Assembly: GCF_013201075.1 (NCBI RefSeq) | Contig: NZ_CP053713.1 | Coordinates: 1-43,488 of the forward strand | Source: Lichenicola cladoniae | Lineage (GTDB): Bacteria > Pseudomonadota > Alphaproteobacteria > Acetobacterales > Acetobacteraceae | Length of the DNA: 43,488 bases | Direction: 5' to 3' | In this document: piece by piece, positions 9,101 to 16,761 of the stretch | Position numbering within the stretch: the stretch's first letter is position 1 | How the letters are laid out: the number at the start of each line of letters is the position of its first letter | Program-made: the position numbers and the translations under genes | The notes under the pieces: model-generated | Told to the model about the DNA's origin: nothing | What the model saw: only the letters and a program-made list of their open reading frames with translations | Database searches by the model: none

Positions 9101-10042
9101 CGTCCAGCACGAGAACATCCGCGGCAGCAGCTATTATCATTGAGGAGCACCCCATGCTGACCCACCCCACCACGGACCGCTTGCACGAACTCGGTCTTGC
9201 CGGAATGGCCCGGGCACTCGAGGAGCAGCGGCGCCATCCAGACGCCACCGATCTCGGTTTTGAGGATCGCCTGGCCATGCTGGTCGAGCGCGAGGCGCTG
9301 GAACGTGACACCAAGCGGCTGGCGACCCGGCTGCGGTTCGCAGGCCTGCGCCAACAGGCCACGCCGGAGGACGTCGACCATCGTGCCGCCCGCGGTCTCG
9401 ATCGCGCGCTGTTCGGCAAGCTGACGGGCGGCGAGTGGATCGAGCGCCACCAGGATCTGCTGGTCACCGGCCCGACCGGCACCGGCAAAACCTAGTTGTC
9501 GTGCGCTCTGGGACATCGCGCCTGCCGCGACAACCGCTCCGTGCTTTATCAGCGCGTGCCACGATTGCTAGAAGCGCTCGGCATCGCCCGCGGCGACGGA
9601 CGCTATGCTCGCATGCTGAAAAGCCTGGCGAGGGTGCAACTGCTGATCCTGGACGACTGGGCCATCATGCCGCTGACGGCGGAACAGCGGCCCGACCTGA
9701 TGGAGATCGTCGACGACCGGCACGACCGCGCCTCCACCATCGTTACCAGTCAGGTGCCGGTCGAACTCTGGCACGAGCATATCGGCAACCCGACCATCGC
9801 TGATGCCGTCCGCGACCGCCTAGTCCATGGCGCGAACCGCATCGAACTGAAAGGAGAAAGCATGCGAAAGCTGCGCGCCGCCAAAGCCAGGCTTGACGAA
9901 GCCGTCGTCCAGTAGCTCAACTCCACCCGCTCGCGACACGTACGGCTACCCGGCTGGGATCATCGGAATCCCCGGCTGGCTTCGATCGGAATCGATGGCT
10001 GGTTTCAATCGGAATCACCGGCTGCAATCGTCGGAATACGCA
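9100..10042 (+). mobile_element. Decayed IS21-family relic inside the Tn3 transposase
   Basis: What remains is the last dozen codons of istA, a whole but mutated istB, and the right terminus with several ATCGGAAT units ending in CGGAATACGCA at 10042, the same tip as the intact IS21 element at 5160. The left end and nearly all of istA are gone, and so is the middle of the host transposase gene, which points to one deletion spanning both. The two IS21 copies differ clearly in sequence, so this is not a recent duplicate. Confidence 0.8.
9154..9915 (+). pseudogene. istB: istB with in-frame amber stop
   Basis: From the ATG at 9154 the frame encodes an IstB of about 253 residues, but a TAG at 9493-9495 interrupts it directly after the Walker A motif GPTGTGKT. 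The frame resumes with LSCALGHRACRDN, then Walker B LLILDDWAIMPL and TSQVPVELWHEHIGN. In the intact copy the residue at this place is Ser-Trp, so a TGG-to-TAG change would explain it. The ribosome site GAGGAGC precedes the start. It is presumably inactive unless the amber is read through. Confidence 0.88.
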
Positions 10043-10132
10043 CTACACGCGCTGACGCCCCTGTTCTGGGGGCATATGAACCCGTATGGCCGCTTCGACC
10101 TCGACATGCGGACCAGGCTCGACTTCAACTGA
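10043..10132 (+). pseudogene. tnpA: Tn3-family transposase, C-terminal remnant
   Basis: About 30 codons reading LHALTPLFWGHMNPYGRFDL and ending RLDFN-stop at 10132, directly next to the right terminal repeat. Tn3-family transposases commonly end with a L(T/S)P-x-H-x-x-x-(F/Y)G segment just before the terminal repeat, which fits. Together with 8082-9100 it brackets the IS21 relic, showing that this was once a single gene. Confidence 0.65.
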
Positions 10133-10178
10133 CTCGAAGTGGCGGCTGGTGACACGAGTGTTGGGTCAGGGCCTATAA
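10133..10178. repeat. Tn3-family right terminal repeat and 5-bp duplication
   Basis: 10133-10173 is the right 41-bp inverted repeat, starting one base after the transposase remnant's stop. 10174-10178 is TATAA, the direct repeat also present at 43469-43473. Outside the repeats the flanks read GTGCC on the left and GCAC on the right, so the original target was about GTGCCTATAAGCAC. Confidence 0.85.
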
Positions 10179-10285
10179 GCACCGATGATCCATCAATCCA
10201 CGCCGGCTACTTCCCTCACCAAGGTTTTGGCGATGTCTGCCGAACGTGACCTTCTGAGGCAGGACATGAGCGAGACGTCCGGCGT

Positions 10286-11725
10286 ATGAATCCCAACCAA
10301 CACGTGTCGACGGTGCCGAACGTGGAACCTGAAGTCGCTGCCACCATGACGCCATGGCTTGTCGTAGTTCTGGCTGTCATCCTGCTCTCGGGCGCGTTGT
10401 TCGGCTACGACCAGGGTGTCATCTCAGGTGCCCTGACCAGCATCAAGAGGGAGTTCTCGCTCAGCGCGCTTCTGGTAGAGGTGGTGACCAGCTGGGTCAC
10501 GCTAGGCGCATTGTTCGGTGCGCTGTTGGGTGGCGAGCTGGCGGACCGGATAGGGCGTCAACGCGCGGTGTTGATTGCTGGCGTGGTCTTCACCCTCGGG
10601 TCGCTTGTGGAAGCGTTTGCCCCCGGCACGTTGATGCTGGTCGGCGGTCGGCTGATCGTGGGCTTCGGAGTCGGGGTCGCTGCCGTAGCGGCACCTTTAT
10701 ATGCCGCTGAACTGGCTCCCGCGGCGCTGCGCGGACGTTTCGTCTCGGCGTATCAGCTTGCCGTAGCCGGCGGCATCTTCGCTGCCTACCTCGTCGACGG
10801 ATGGCTGTCTGAAGCCGGGGCTTGGCGCTGGATGCTGGGCTTGTCGGCAGCACCGGGCCTGATGCTCATCGCCGTTGGGTTGCTGGCGCCGCAGTCGCCG
10901 AGATGGCTGATGCGGGTCGGCCGTCGGACCGACGCCGCCACCCAGATGAGGAAGATACACCCAGGCACCGACCCCGGTCCCGCCCTCGACGCGATCGCGA
11001 CCACGCTGGCAAATGATCGCGGTCAGGCGTCATGGGCTGAGGTGTTCGGCAAGCGGTGGCGTCGCCCATTGCTGGTTGGGGTGGGCCTAGCAGTGTTTCA
11101 GCAAATCACCGGCGTCAACGCGGTCATCTACTATGCGGATCAGATATTTCAGGCGGCCGGTTTCACGACCCAGGCAGCTCAGACAACGGTGACGACCTGG
11201 GCAGTGGGCGGCGTCAACGTTGCCGCCACGTTCATCGCCATAGCCTTCATAGACCGGCTGGGACGGCGCAAGCTGCTGCTGGCTGGATTGTTTGGCATGA
11301 CCCTGAGCCTTGTCGTCGTCGGCGCTGCCTTCGAGTTCATCACGACCGGCAACGCCCCACATCCTGCTGCTACGAGCACGGCGGGGATCGTGACGCTTGT
11401 GGCCCTCGTCGTGTTCATTGCCTGCTTTGCGTTCTCGCTGGGGCCGGTAGTCTGGACCGTCATCAACGAAATTTCCCCCGGGCATATTCGGGGCCGGGCG
11501 GTCGCGGTTGCAACCGCCGTCAACTGGGCAGCAGCATTCTTCGTTAGCCAGATTTTCCTGACGCTGATCGACACACTCGGTAATTCATTCACCTTCTGGC
11601 TGTTCGGTTTGTTCTGCATCGTTGGTTGGATATGGGTCTTCTACGCCGTGCCAGAAACCAAGGGCCGGTCGCTCGAGCAGATCCAGCTTCTATGGAAGAA
11701 AAGCGAACCAGAGCACGCCGGCTAG
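10286..11725 (+). CDS. MFS sugar porter (sugar:H+ symporter family)
   Basis: A 479-residue inner-membrane transporter with 12 predicted membrane segments. Family marks are FGYDQGVISGAL in helix 1, GGELADRIGRQ between helices 2 and 3, PLYAAELAPAALRGR after helix 4, PESPRWL-like PQSPRWLM before the central loop, QQITGVNAVIYYA in helix 7, DRLGRRKLLL, and the C-terminal VPETKGRSLEQ. This is the GalP/XylE/glucose-facilitator type that imports hexoses or pentoses. It lies just outside the right end of the Tn3 element. It could feed the oxidative sugar cassette at 33-40 kb, but that link is inference from content only. A hairpin terminator follows. Confidence 0.92.
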   Translation: MNPNQHVSTVPNVEPEVAATMTPWLVVVLAVILLSGALFGYDQGVISGALTSIKREFSLSALLVEVVTSWVTLGALFGALLGGELADRIGRQRAVLIAGVVFTLGSLVEAFAPGTLMLVGGRLIVGFGVGVAAVAAPLYAAELAPAALRGRFVSAYQLAVAGGIFAAYLVDGWLSEAGAWRWMLGLSAAPGLMLIAVGLLAPQSPRWLMRVGRRTDAATQMRKIHPGTDPGPALDAIATTLANDRGQASWAEVFGKRWRRPLLVGVGLAVFQQITGVNAVIYYADQIFQAAGFTTQAAQTTVTTWAVGGVNVAATFIAIAFIDRLGRRKLLLAGLFGMTLSLVVVGAAFEFITTGNAPHPAATSTAGIVTLVALVVFIACFAFSLGPVVWTVINEISPGHIRGRAVAVATAVNWAAAFFVSQIFLTLIDTLGNSFTFWLFGLFCIVGWIWVFYAVPETKGRSLEQIQLLWKKSEPEHAG

Positions 11726-11775
11726 AGCAGCATCGGAAAATGCCAGGCTTCAACACGCCAATCACCTGGTCATCT

Positions 11776-11797
11776 GACCGGGCCAGCTCGCCCGGTC
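11776..11797 (+). terminator. Hairpin downstream of the sugar porter
   Basis: A perfect 8-bp stem GACCGGGC/GCCCGGTC with a 6-base loop, 50 bp after the porter stop. No long T-run follows, so termination strength is uncertain. Confidence 0.5.
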
Positions 11798-12298
11798 CGT
11801 TATCTGCTGGCAAGGGCGGCAGGCAACGCCAGATCATCTTGCTGTCTCTAATCCCCTGCGGCATGTCCGCTTTTATAAGCAACAAAAGATGCATTCAGAC
11901 GACCGGAATGAGCTCACAGCGGCCATTCGACCGGTCAGCCATTTCCAATGCCGGTTGCGATCGTCGGAAAACCATCGCTTTCCGGTAGGCATATTACACT
12001 AATGTTAATTGTGTAGCAGATCCGTGGCCAAGCGAGCTTGAACGACCGAGTTCGAGGATACCAATCTGCCGATTCCGATACACTTCTTGTGATACATGCC
12101 CAAATGCGCGCGCCAGGCCCCTGCCCAACTGTCGCTTTGGTCGTCCTCATCGGCACCGACCAGAGCGCTTGGCGCTTCTACCGCTTCGCTACTTGTTTCG
12201 ACTTCTTCGGCGGCACGCTTTTGCTTCGACATTCGGGCCGGCTCGGGCCAATCGGCGCGCCTGTGCCTTCTGTCTCACGACAAGAATCAATATCTTGC
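11798..12298. other. Gene-free stretch upstream of the partition locus
   Basis: About 500 bp with no reading frame I can recognise on either strand. It lies between the porter terminator and the partition repeats, and could hold part of a plasmid origin or centromere. Confidence 0.4.
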
Positions 12299-12380
12299 TT
12301 TACGTAAGACATCTTTACGTAAAAATATCTTACGTAAAGATCTAAATATGCGTAAAGACAACTTTGCATCTTTACGTAAA
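12299..12380. repeat. Partition/operator repeats TTTACGTAAA
   Basis: Five related sites occur in 82 bp just before parA: TTTACGTAAG (12299), TTTACGTAAA (12314), TTACGTAAAG (12330), a half-site TGCGTAAAG (12349) and TTTACGTAAA (12371). Centre spacings are about 15, 16, 19 and 22 bp. The core TTACGTAA is palindromic. Related sites recur at the end of parA, before the second gene, and at 13438-13474. The pattern fits a centromere and/or autoregulatory operator bound by the small Par partner. Confidence 0.75.
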
Positions 12381-12422
12381 GCCCGTATTGGGCGAGCATG
12401 ACGTGCCGTTACAGGAGTGCAC

Positions 12423-13097
12423 ATGCCCGTTCTCACCATTGCCAGCCGCAAGGGCGGTACCGGCAAATCAACAGCAAGCGTCGCGATCGCCAGCATGCTT
12501 GATGCTGAGGGTGTTGACGTCGGTCTGTTAGATACTGATCCAAACCAAGGGGCCTATCGCTGGGCGACTCAGAAATATGGTGGGACCACACTCAAAGCTT
12601 ACGCTGAGTCTGACACGGAAAAGCTGGCGGATTTGCTCCCTACCCTTGCAGCTAGGCACGCAGTACTGATTGTCGATACTGCGGGTTTTGGAAATCAGGC
12701 TGCGACTGTCGCTATGGCCGGCGCTGATGGCGTTTTGGTTCCAGTAACACCAGGAGAGGGCGATGTGGTTGAGGCTGGGCGGACAGTTGGGTTTGTAGAG
12801 GGGTTAGCAAAGATGGCCCGCCGGCCAATCCCGGTGCGGGTATTACCAAATCGGCTTCGGCGCAGTACCACCTTAACAAAGCATGTTTTAGCTGAAATGG
12901 ATGCCAACGGCCTGCCTAGGCTTAAGGCTAGTCTGAGTGAGGCTGTCAGCTACGGTGAGATGTCATTCTCAGCTGCACTACCGCGAACCGGCACTGCAGC
13001 TGGTGAAGTTGAAGCGCTCGTTGCAGAGCTACGTGAGCTGCGCTGGCTTCCAGAGAAGGGAGCTACTTCGTCTTTGCGTAAAGAAGTAAAGGCGTAA
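12423..13097 (+). CDS. parA: ParA-type partition ATPase
   Basis: A 224-residue ATPase of the short (type Ib) ParA group without an N-terminal DNA-binding domain. The deviant Walker A KGGTGKST is at residues 10-17, followed by LLDTDPNQGAYRW (Walker A') and the Walker B-like VLIVDTAGFG. A GTG at 12417 is also possible, but the ATG at 12423 is preceded by ACAGGAGTG. It drives plasmid segregation by dynamic binding to the nucleoid together with the downstream gene. The coding sequence is visibly more AT-rich than the metabolic genes. Its 3' end itself contains CGTAAAG sites. Confidence 0.9.
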   Translation: MPVLTIASRKGGTGKSTASVAIASMLDAEGVDVGLLDTDPNQGAYRWATQKYGGTTLKAYAESDTEKLADLLPTLAARHAVLIVDTAGFGNQAATVAMAGADGVLVPVTPGEGDVVEAGRTVGFVEGLAKMARRPIPVRVLPNRLRRSTTLTKHVLAEMDANGLPRLKASLSEAVSYGEMSFSAALPRTGTAAGEVEALVAELRELRWLPEKGATSSLRKEVKA

Positions 13098-13099
13098 AG

Positions 13100-13435
13100 A
13101 TGGCTACGAAGCGTCTTCAGTCGGCCGGCCGGCCCAACCGAGCGCCGCCTGATACAGCGATAGAACCCACAGAAGCACCCCGGCCTACGGCTGCCGAACT
13201 TCTCCGGTTAGCTGGAGCCGATCAAAGTCAGCCTCCTGCAGTCATGCGTGAGCAGCACAAAACAGTACTAGTTAATTTTCGGGTGACTGAGAAACTGGCA
13301 ATTGCGCTTGCCTCTGCGGCGATCGAGAGAGGTATCACCCAAAAAGTGATCCTTGCACGTGCGCTTAAAGCAAGCGGTTTGGATGTGCCGCCGGAAGACT
13401 TACAGGATCGTAGTCCGCGCCGACGCGGCAAATAG
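13100..13435 (+). CDS. Small partition partner (ParB/ParG-like DNA-binding protein)
   Basis: A 111-residue protein starting two bases after parA stops, so translation is probably coupled. The first 50 residues are rich in Pro, Ala and Arg and look flexible (RPNRAPPDTA); the second half (KTVLVNFRVTEKLAIALASA, then GITQKVILARAL) looks like a ribbon-helix-helix fold. This layout matches centromere-binding partners of type Ib ParA proteins, in which a flexible arm stimulates the ATPase. It likely binds the TTTACGTAAA sites on both sides. Identification is by context and fold pattern, not strong sequence similarity. Confidence 0.7.
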   Translation: MATKRLQSAGRPNRAPPDTAIEPTEAPRPTAAELLRLAGADQSQPPAVMREQHKTVLVNFRVTEKLAIALASAAIERGITQKVILARALKASGLDVPPEDLQDRSPRRRGK

Positions 13436-13437
13436 CG

Positions 13438-13474
13438 TTTACGTAAATTCGTAAAGACATCTTTACGAATTTAC
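13438..13474. promoter_or_regulatory. Partition-site palindrome after the par genes
   Basis: A TTTACGTAAA site at 13438-13447 overlaps a perfect inverted repeat with 15-bp arms (13443-13457 and 13460-13474) separated by CA. The arms contain CGTAAAGA/TCTTTACG, as in the upstream array. It could act as a binding site, a terminator, or both. Confidence 0.7.
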
Positions 13475-13520
13475 CCGAAAGTTGTTGCACGTCAGTGACT
13501 TGCGGGGCAATTTTAGGATG

Positions 13521-13591
13521 TCGCTCGAATCCTCGAGCGAGGGACAAATCATGATTTAAAACGCGAAAGGCGGCTCCAGAAGGAACCGCCT
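13521..13591. other. Two hairpins in the RepA leader
   Basis: 13521-13540 is a perfect 8-bp stem TCGCTCGA/TCGAGCGA with a 4-base loop. 13568-13591 has a 10-bp stem (AGGCGGCTCC/GGAACCGCCT, one mismatch) with loop AGAA. They lie 140-200 bp upstream of the RepA start and could be leader structures or a terminator. The remaining sequence to 13726 contains no assigned feature, though an origin near here is likely. Confidence 0.5.
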
Positions 13592-13726
13592 CTCCCACCC
13601 CTCACGGGGCACTGTCTGTGACTTGGCAGTTCAGATAATGCCCACCGGAAGGTCTTTTTTCAAGCCCTATGGCTCGAGATGGGAGAGCTTTATCCTTCAC
13701 GTGCTGCCCTCGCCAGGAGACTGACG

Positions 13727-14353
13727 ATGACGGGTAAGCTTGTGGGACGCCTTGGGCGTTCCAAACGAGAGAAGGTATTCGGCGAGGGCAGGGCGATCCC
13801 GCTCGACCGCAACGCCAAGGCGCGGATCTGGGCCTACGCGCTGGCCCGTACCGCCAAATTACGCCGCCCCGGCCAGCACCGTGGCCCTCTTACCCGCGCC
13901 ACGCTGGACGTACTGCGGACGCTGCTCTGGGGCTTCCACAACTGGAGCACCGGCCGGTGCTTCCCCTCTTATGAGCGGATCGCCGATAGCGCGCGCGTGC
14001 ATCGGGCGACCGTGGCTCGGGCGATCGCAGCTCTCGAGCGAGAAGGCGTCCTGACCTGGGAGAACCGCCTGGTGCGCCAGCGGGTCGCGATCGAAGGCCT
14101 GTTTGGCCCGCAGTGGGTGATGGTGCCCAGGCGCACCTCCAATGCCTACAGCTTTTACGACTATCGCCGTGATGCCTTTGGCCAACCGGTTGATGTGCCT
14201 TCTTCTCCTAAGTCGCAGAAGTCGACTAAAACCATATCTCAAGAGAATCAAAAGCTTGCTCATGAACAAACGGAGTGCGGGGCGATCGTAACTCTCGATC
14301 CCGACAATCCGCTCGAGGCAGCTCTGCTCAGGCTGGGTCAGGCTATGAGATAA
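13727..14353 (+). CDS. repA: RepA-like plasmid replication initiator
   Basis: A 208-residue protein; the ATG at 13727 follows CAGGAGAC, while the ATG at 13679 in the same frame lacks a ribosome site. Residues of about 55-125 form a winged-helix domain (CFPSYERIADSARVHRATVA, then REGVLTWENR). Its position next to the par locus and its overall type (RKxKVFGEGRAIPLDRNAKA N-terminus) fit the small RepA proteins of Acetobacteraceae plasmids. It would bind the origin and start replication. The C-terminal 60 residues are polar and Ser/Lys-rich. Function is assigned from family resemblance and context. Confidence 0.7.
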   Translation: MTGKLVGRLGRSKREKVFGEGRAIPLDRNAKARIWAYALARTAKLRRPGQHRGPLTRATLDVLRTLLWGFHNWSTGRCFPSYERIADSARVHRATVARAIAALEREGVLTWENRLVRQRVAIEGLFGPQWVMVPRRTSNAYSFYDYRRDAFGQPVDVPSSPKSQKSTKTISQENQKLAHEQTECGAIVTLDPDNPLEAALLRLGQAMR

Positions 14354-14391
14354 ATCGGGGATCTACGGACCTTCAGGGGCAGAGCAGAGCC

Positions 14392-16524
14392 TCAGTTGGT
14401 TCCCTGCAGCCACTCACGCAGCTTGGACCACCGTCTGCGGGCATTGCCGTTCCTGACCGCCATGGCCAGTGCCTTCCGCTGCCCGACCAGAACCACTAGG
14501 CGCTTGCCACGGGTGACGCCAGTATACAGCAGGTTGCGCGCCAGCATGGCGTAGTGCTGCGTCGCCAGCGGGATCACCACCACCGGATACTCCGAGCCCT
14601 GCGCCTTGTGGATTGTGGTCGCATACGCCAGCACCAGCTCATCCAGCTCCCCGAAACCATACTCCACCGCACGCCCCTCGAAGCTGACCGTCAGCGTGCT
14701 TTCCTCCATGTCGATTGCGCTGATGATGCCGAGGTCGCCGTTGAAGACGTCGCGCTCATAATCGTTGGCCACCTGCATGACCTTGTCGCCCGGGCAGAAG
14801 GTCCAGCCGAACCGTTCCACCCGCTGGTCGCCCGGTGGGTTCAGCACCTGCTGCAGCGCGACGTTGAGCGTCCTCGCCCCCAGGCTACCGCGGTTCATCG
14901 GGCACAACACCTGCACATCGCGCACCGGATCCAGCCCGAACCGCTTGGGGATGCGGCGGCTGACCACAGCCAAAAGCTTGGCAGCCGCATCTTCCGGCTC
15001 GTCCGCTTCCACGAAGAAGAAGTCCGACCCTTCCGGCGCCGTCAGCTCCGGCATCTGACCCTGGTTGATGCGGTGCGCGTTGGTGATGATCCGGCTCTGC
15101 GCTGCCTGGCGGAACACCTCGGTTAACCGGATCACCGGCACTGCGTCGGAGCCGATGATGTCGGCCAGAACCTGACCCGGTCCTACGCTGGGCAGCTGGT
15201 CCACGTCGCCGACCAGCAGCAAGGCTGCCCGGTTTGGCAGCGCCTTCAGCAGGGCGCGCATCAGCGGCACATCCACCATGCTGGCTTCGTCCACCACCAG
15301 CAGATCGCACTCAAGTGGATGCTCCTCGCCCCGCTTGAAGCCGCCGGTCTTCGGGTCTGCCTCCAGCAAGCGGTGGATGGTGCGCCCATCCAGCCCAGTG
15401 CTTTCCGTCAGCCGCTTGGCCGCCCGACCGGTGGGCGCACACAACGCCACCTGCATACCCTTGGCGCCGAGCACCTTCAGGATGGAGTTCACCAGGGTGG
15501 TCTTGCCGACGCCGGGACCCCCGGTGATCACCAGCACCTTGGTCCGCACCGCCAGGGTCAGCGCTTCGATCTGGCTCGGCGCCAGCTTGAGCCCGGTCTT
15601 GCCCTCCACCCATGGGATCGCCTTGGCGACCTCGATCATCGGCCAGGGCGGCCGGTCGGCGGAAAGCAGGCGCAGCTGCTCGGCAATGACCTGCTCGGAG
15701 CGGTAGAGGCCGGCCAGGAACACGCACGGCGCGTCATCCACGGTGTCGGCGATCAGGGCGCCGTCCTGCAGCTCCAGCCCAAGGGCCATCTCGATCAGTC
15801 CGGTCTCGACCTCGATCAGCTCGGCAGTGCTGTGGATCAGTTCGGCAACTGGCAGGCCACAGTGACCTTGGCCGGTTGCCTCCGCCAGCCCGAAGGACAG
15901 CCCAGCGCGCACCCGGATCATCGCGTCCTTGGCGATGCCCAGCTTGGCGGCGACCTGGTCCGCTGTGCGGAAGCCGATGCCACGGATGTCACGGGCGAGG
16001 CGGTATGGGTTCTCGGTGATCAGCGCGATCGCTTCCTGCCCGTAGGTCTTGAAGATCCGCACCGCCCGGCTGGTGCCGACGCCGTTGGCGTGCAGGAACA
16101 GCATGATCTCGCGGATGGCCTTCTGGTCGGCCCAGCCGGCGACGATGCGGCTGGCCCGCTTGGCGCCGATGCCGGTCACCTCGCGCAGCCGTGCTGGCTC
16201 CTGTTCGATCAGGTCGAACACCGCCTCGCCGAACGCCTTCACCAGGGCCTTGGCATAAACCGGACCGATGCCGCGGATCATGCCCGAGCCCAGATACTTC
16301 TCGATGCCCTCCAGCGTCGTCGGCTGGGTGGTGACAACGGTGGCGGCCTTGAACTGCAGCCCGTGCTCACGGTCGTTGATCCACCAGCCGGTGGCGCTGA
16401 TGAACTCGCCGGCGTTGACGGCGGCGGCATGCCCGACCACCACCACCAGGTCGCGCTGCCCACGCGCCTTGACCCGCAACACGCAGAAGCCGTTCTCGGC
16501 ATTGTGGTAGGTGACGCGCTCCAC
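14392..16524 (-). CDS. recD2: RecD2-type ATP-dependent DNA helicase
   Basis: A 710-residue 5'-to-3' helicase. The N-terminus VERVTYHNAENGFCVLRVKA is followed by helix-hairpin-helix repeats (IRGIGPVYAKALVKAFG, VTGIGAKRASRIV). The helicase core carries Walker A GGPGVGKTTLVNS, Walker B LLVVDEASMVD, GDVDQLPSVGPG, and the C-terminal YATTIHKAQGSEYPVVVIP. The only start I see is the GTG at 16524, but the frame remains open upstream for about 24 more codons and encodes a plausible N-terminus (ETLSGL just before VERV) without any ATG, GTG or TTG. The original start may have been lost. It is convergent with repA. Confidence 0.87.
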   Translation of the reverse strand: MERVTYHNAENGFCVLRVKARGQRDLVVVVGHAAAVNAGEFISATGWWINDREHGLQFKAATVVTTQPTTLEGIEKYLGSGMIRGIGPVYAKALVKAFGEAVFDLIEQEPARLREVTGIGAKRASRIVAGWADQKAIREIMLFLHANGVGTSRAVRIFKTYGQEAIALITENPYRLARDIRGIGFRTADQVAAKLGIAKDAMIRVRAGLSFGLAEATGQGHCGLPVAELIHSTAELIEVETGLIEMALGLELQDGALIADTVDDAPCVFLAGLYRSEQVIAEQLRLLSADRPPWPMIEVAKAIPWVEGKTGLKLAPSQIEALTLAVRTKVLVITGGPGVGKTTLVNSILKVLGAKGMQVALCAPTGRAAKRLTESTGLDGRTIHRLLEADPKTGGFKRGEEHPLECDLLVVDEASMVDVPLMRALLKALPNRAALLLVGDVDQLPSVGPGQVLADIIGSDAVPVIRLTEVFRQAAQSRIITNAHRINQGQMPELTAPEGSDFFFVEADEPEDAAAKLLAVVSRRIPKRFGLDPVRDVQVLCPMNRGSLGARTLNVALQQVLNPPGDQRVERFGWTFCPGDKVMQVANDYERDVFNGDLGIISAIDMEESTLTVSFEGRAVEYGFGELDELVLAYATTIHKAQGSEYPVVVIPLATQHYAMLARNLLYTGVTRGKRLVVLVGQRKALAMAVRNGNARRRWSKLREWLQGTN

Positions 16525-16726
16525 CAGACCCGACAGCGTCTCGGTCGGGGTCGAGGCTGTACTCGCGCTGCCGGCTGCCTGTTTCAGGTCGCAGGTTCCT
16601 TAGCTGCCAAGATTGGCTTCAGCTCGTCAGCCTGGCTGAACCTAGCCCGTCCTCGGCCAAGTCTTCCTCGATATCGAGCCGCACGCATCTGGACACGAAA
16701 ATCTTGCTTACCATTGACCATCATGG

Positions 16727-16750
16727 TTTGTGCACAAAGTGTTTTGTGCA
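16727..16750. promoter_or_regulatory. Palindromic operator upstream of MNT/HEPN pair 1
   Basis: A perfect 12-bp palindrome TTTGTGCACAAA at 16727-16738 is followed by a second half-site TTTTGTGCA at 16741-16750. It lies just upstream of the antitoxin start, where an autoregulator would bind; the adjacent protein has its own DNA-binding N-terminus. Confidence 0.6.
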
Positions 16751-16761
16751 TAGGTGATGTG

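Larger units (their letters stand above)
1..10173. mobile_element. Tn3-family transposon (about 10.2 kb, crosses the window origin from 43474)
   Basis: The element runs from 43474 through the origin to 10173. Seen: 41-bp terminal inverted repeats; an identical 5-bp direct repeat TATAA outside both ends (43469-43473 and 10174-10178), the duplication size usual for Tn3-family transposition; and fragments of a Tn3-type transposase ending just before the right repeat. Passengers are a GntR regulator with an aminotransferase, and a LysR regulator with two short-chain dehydrogenases. A second transposon (IS21 family) lies inside. No resolvase gene or obvious res site was found. The transposase is broken, so movement would need a transposase supplied in trans. 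Confidence 0.8.

Noticed and set aside
10174-10285. A tnpR resolvase or res site beside the transposase
   Set aside because: No resolvase-like frame or clear set of inverted subsites was found here or elsewhere inside the element.
12299-12380. Possible CRISPR array
   Set aside because: Repeats are about 10 bp, palindromic and spaced 15-22 bp apart without unique spacers of constant length; they fit partition sites.
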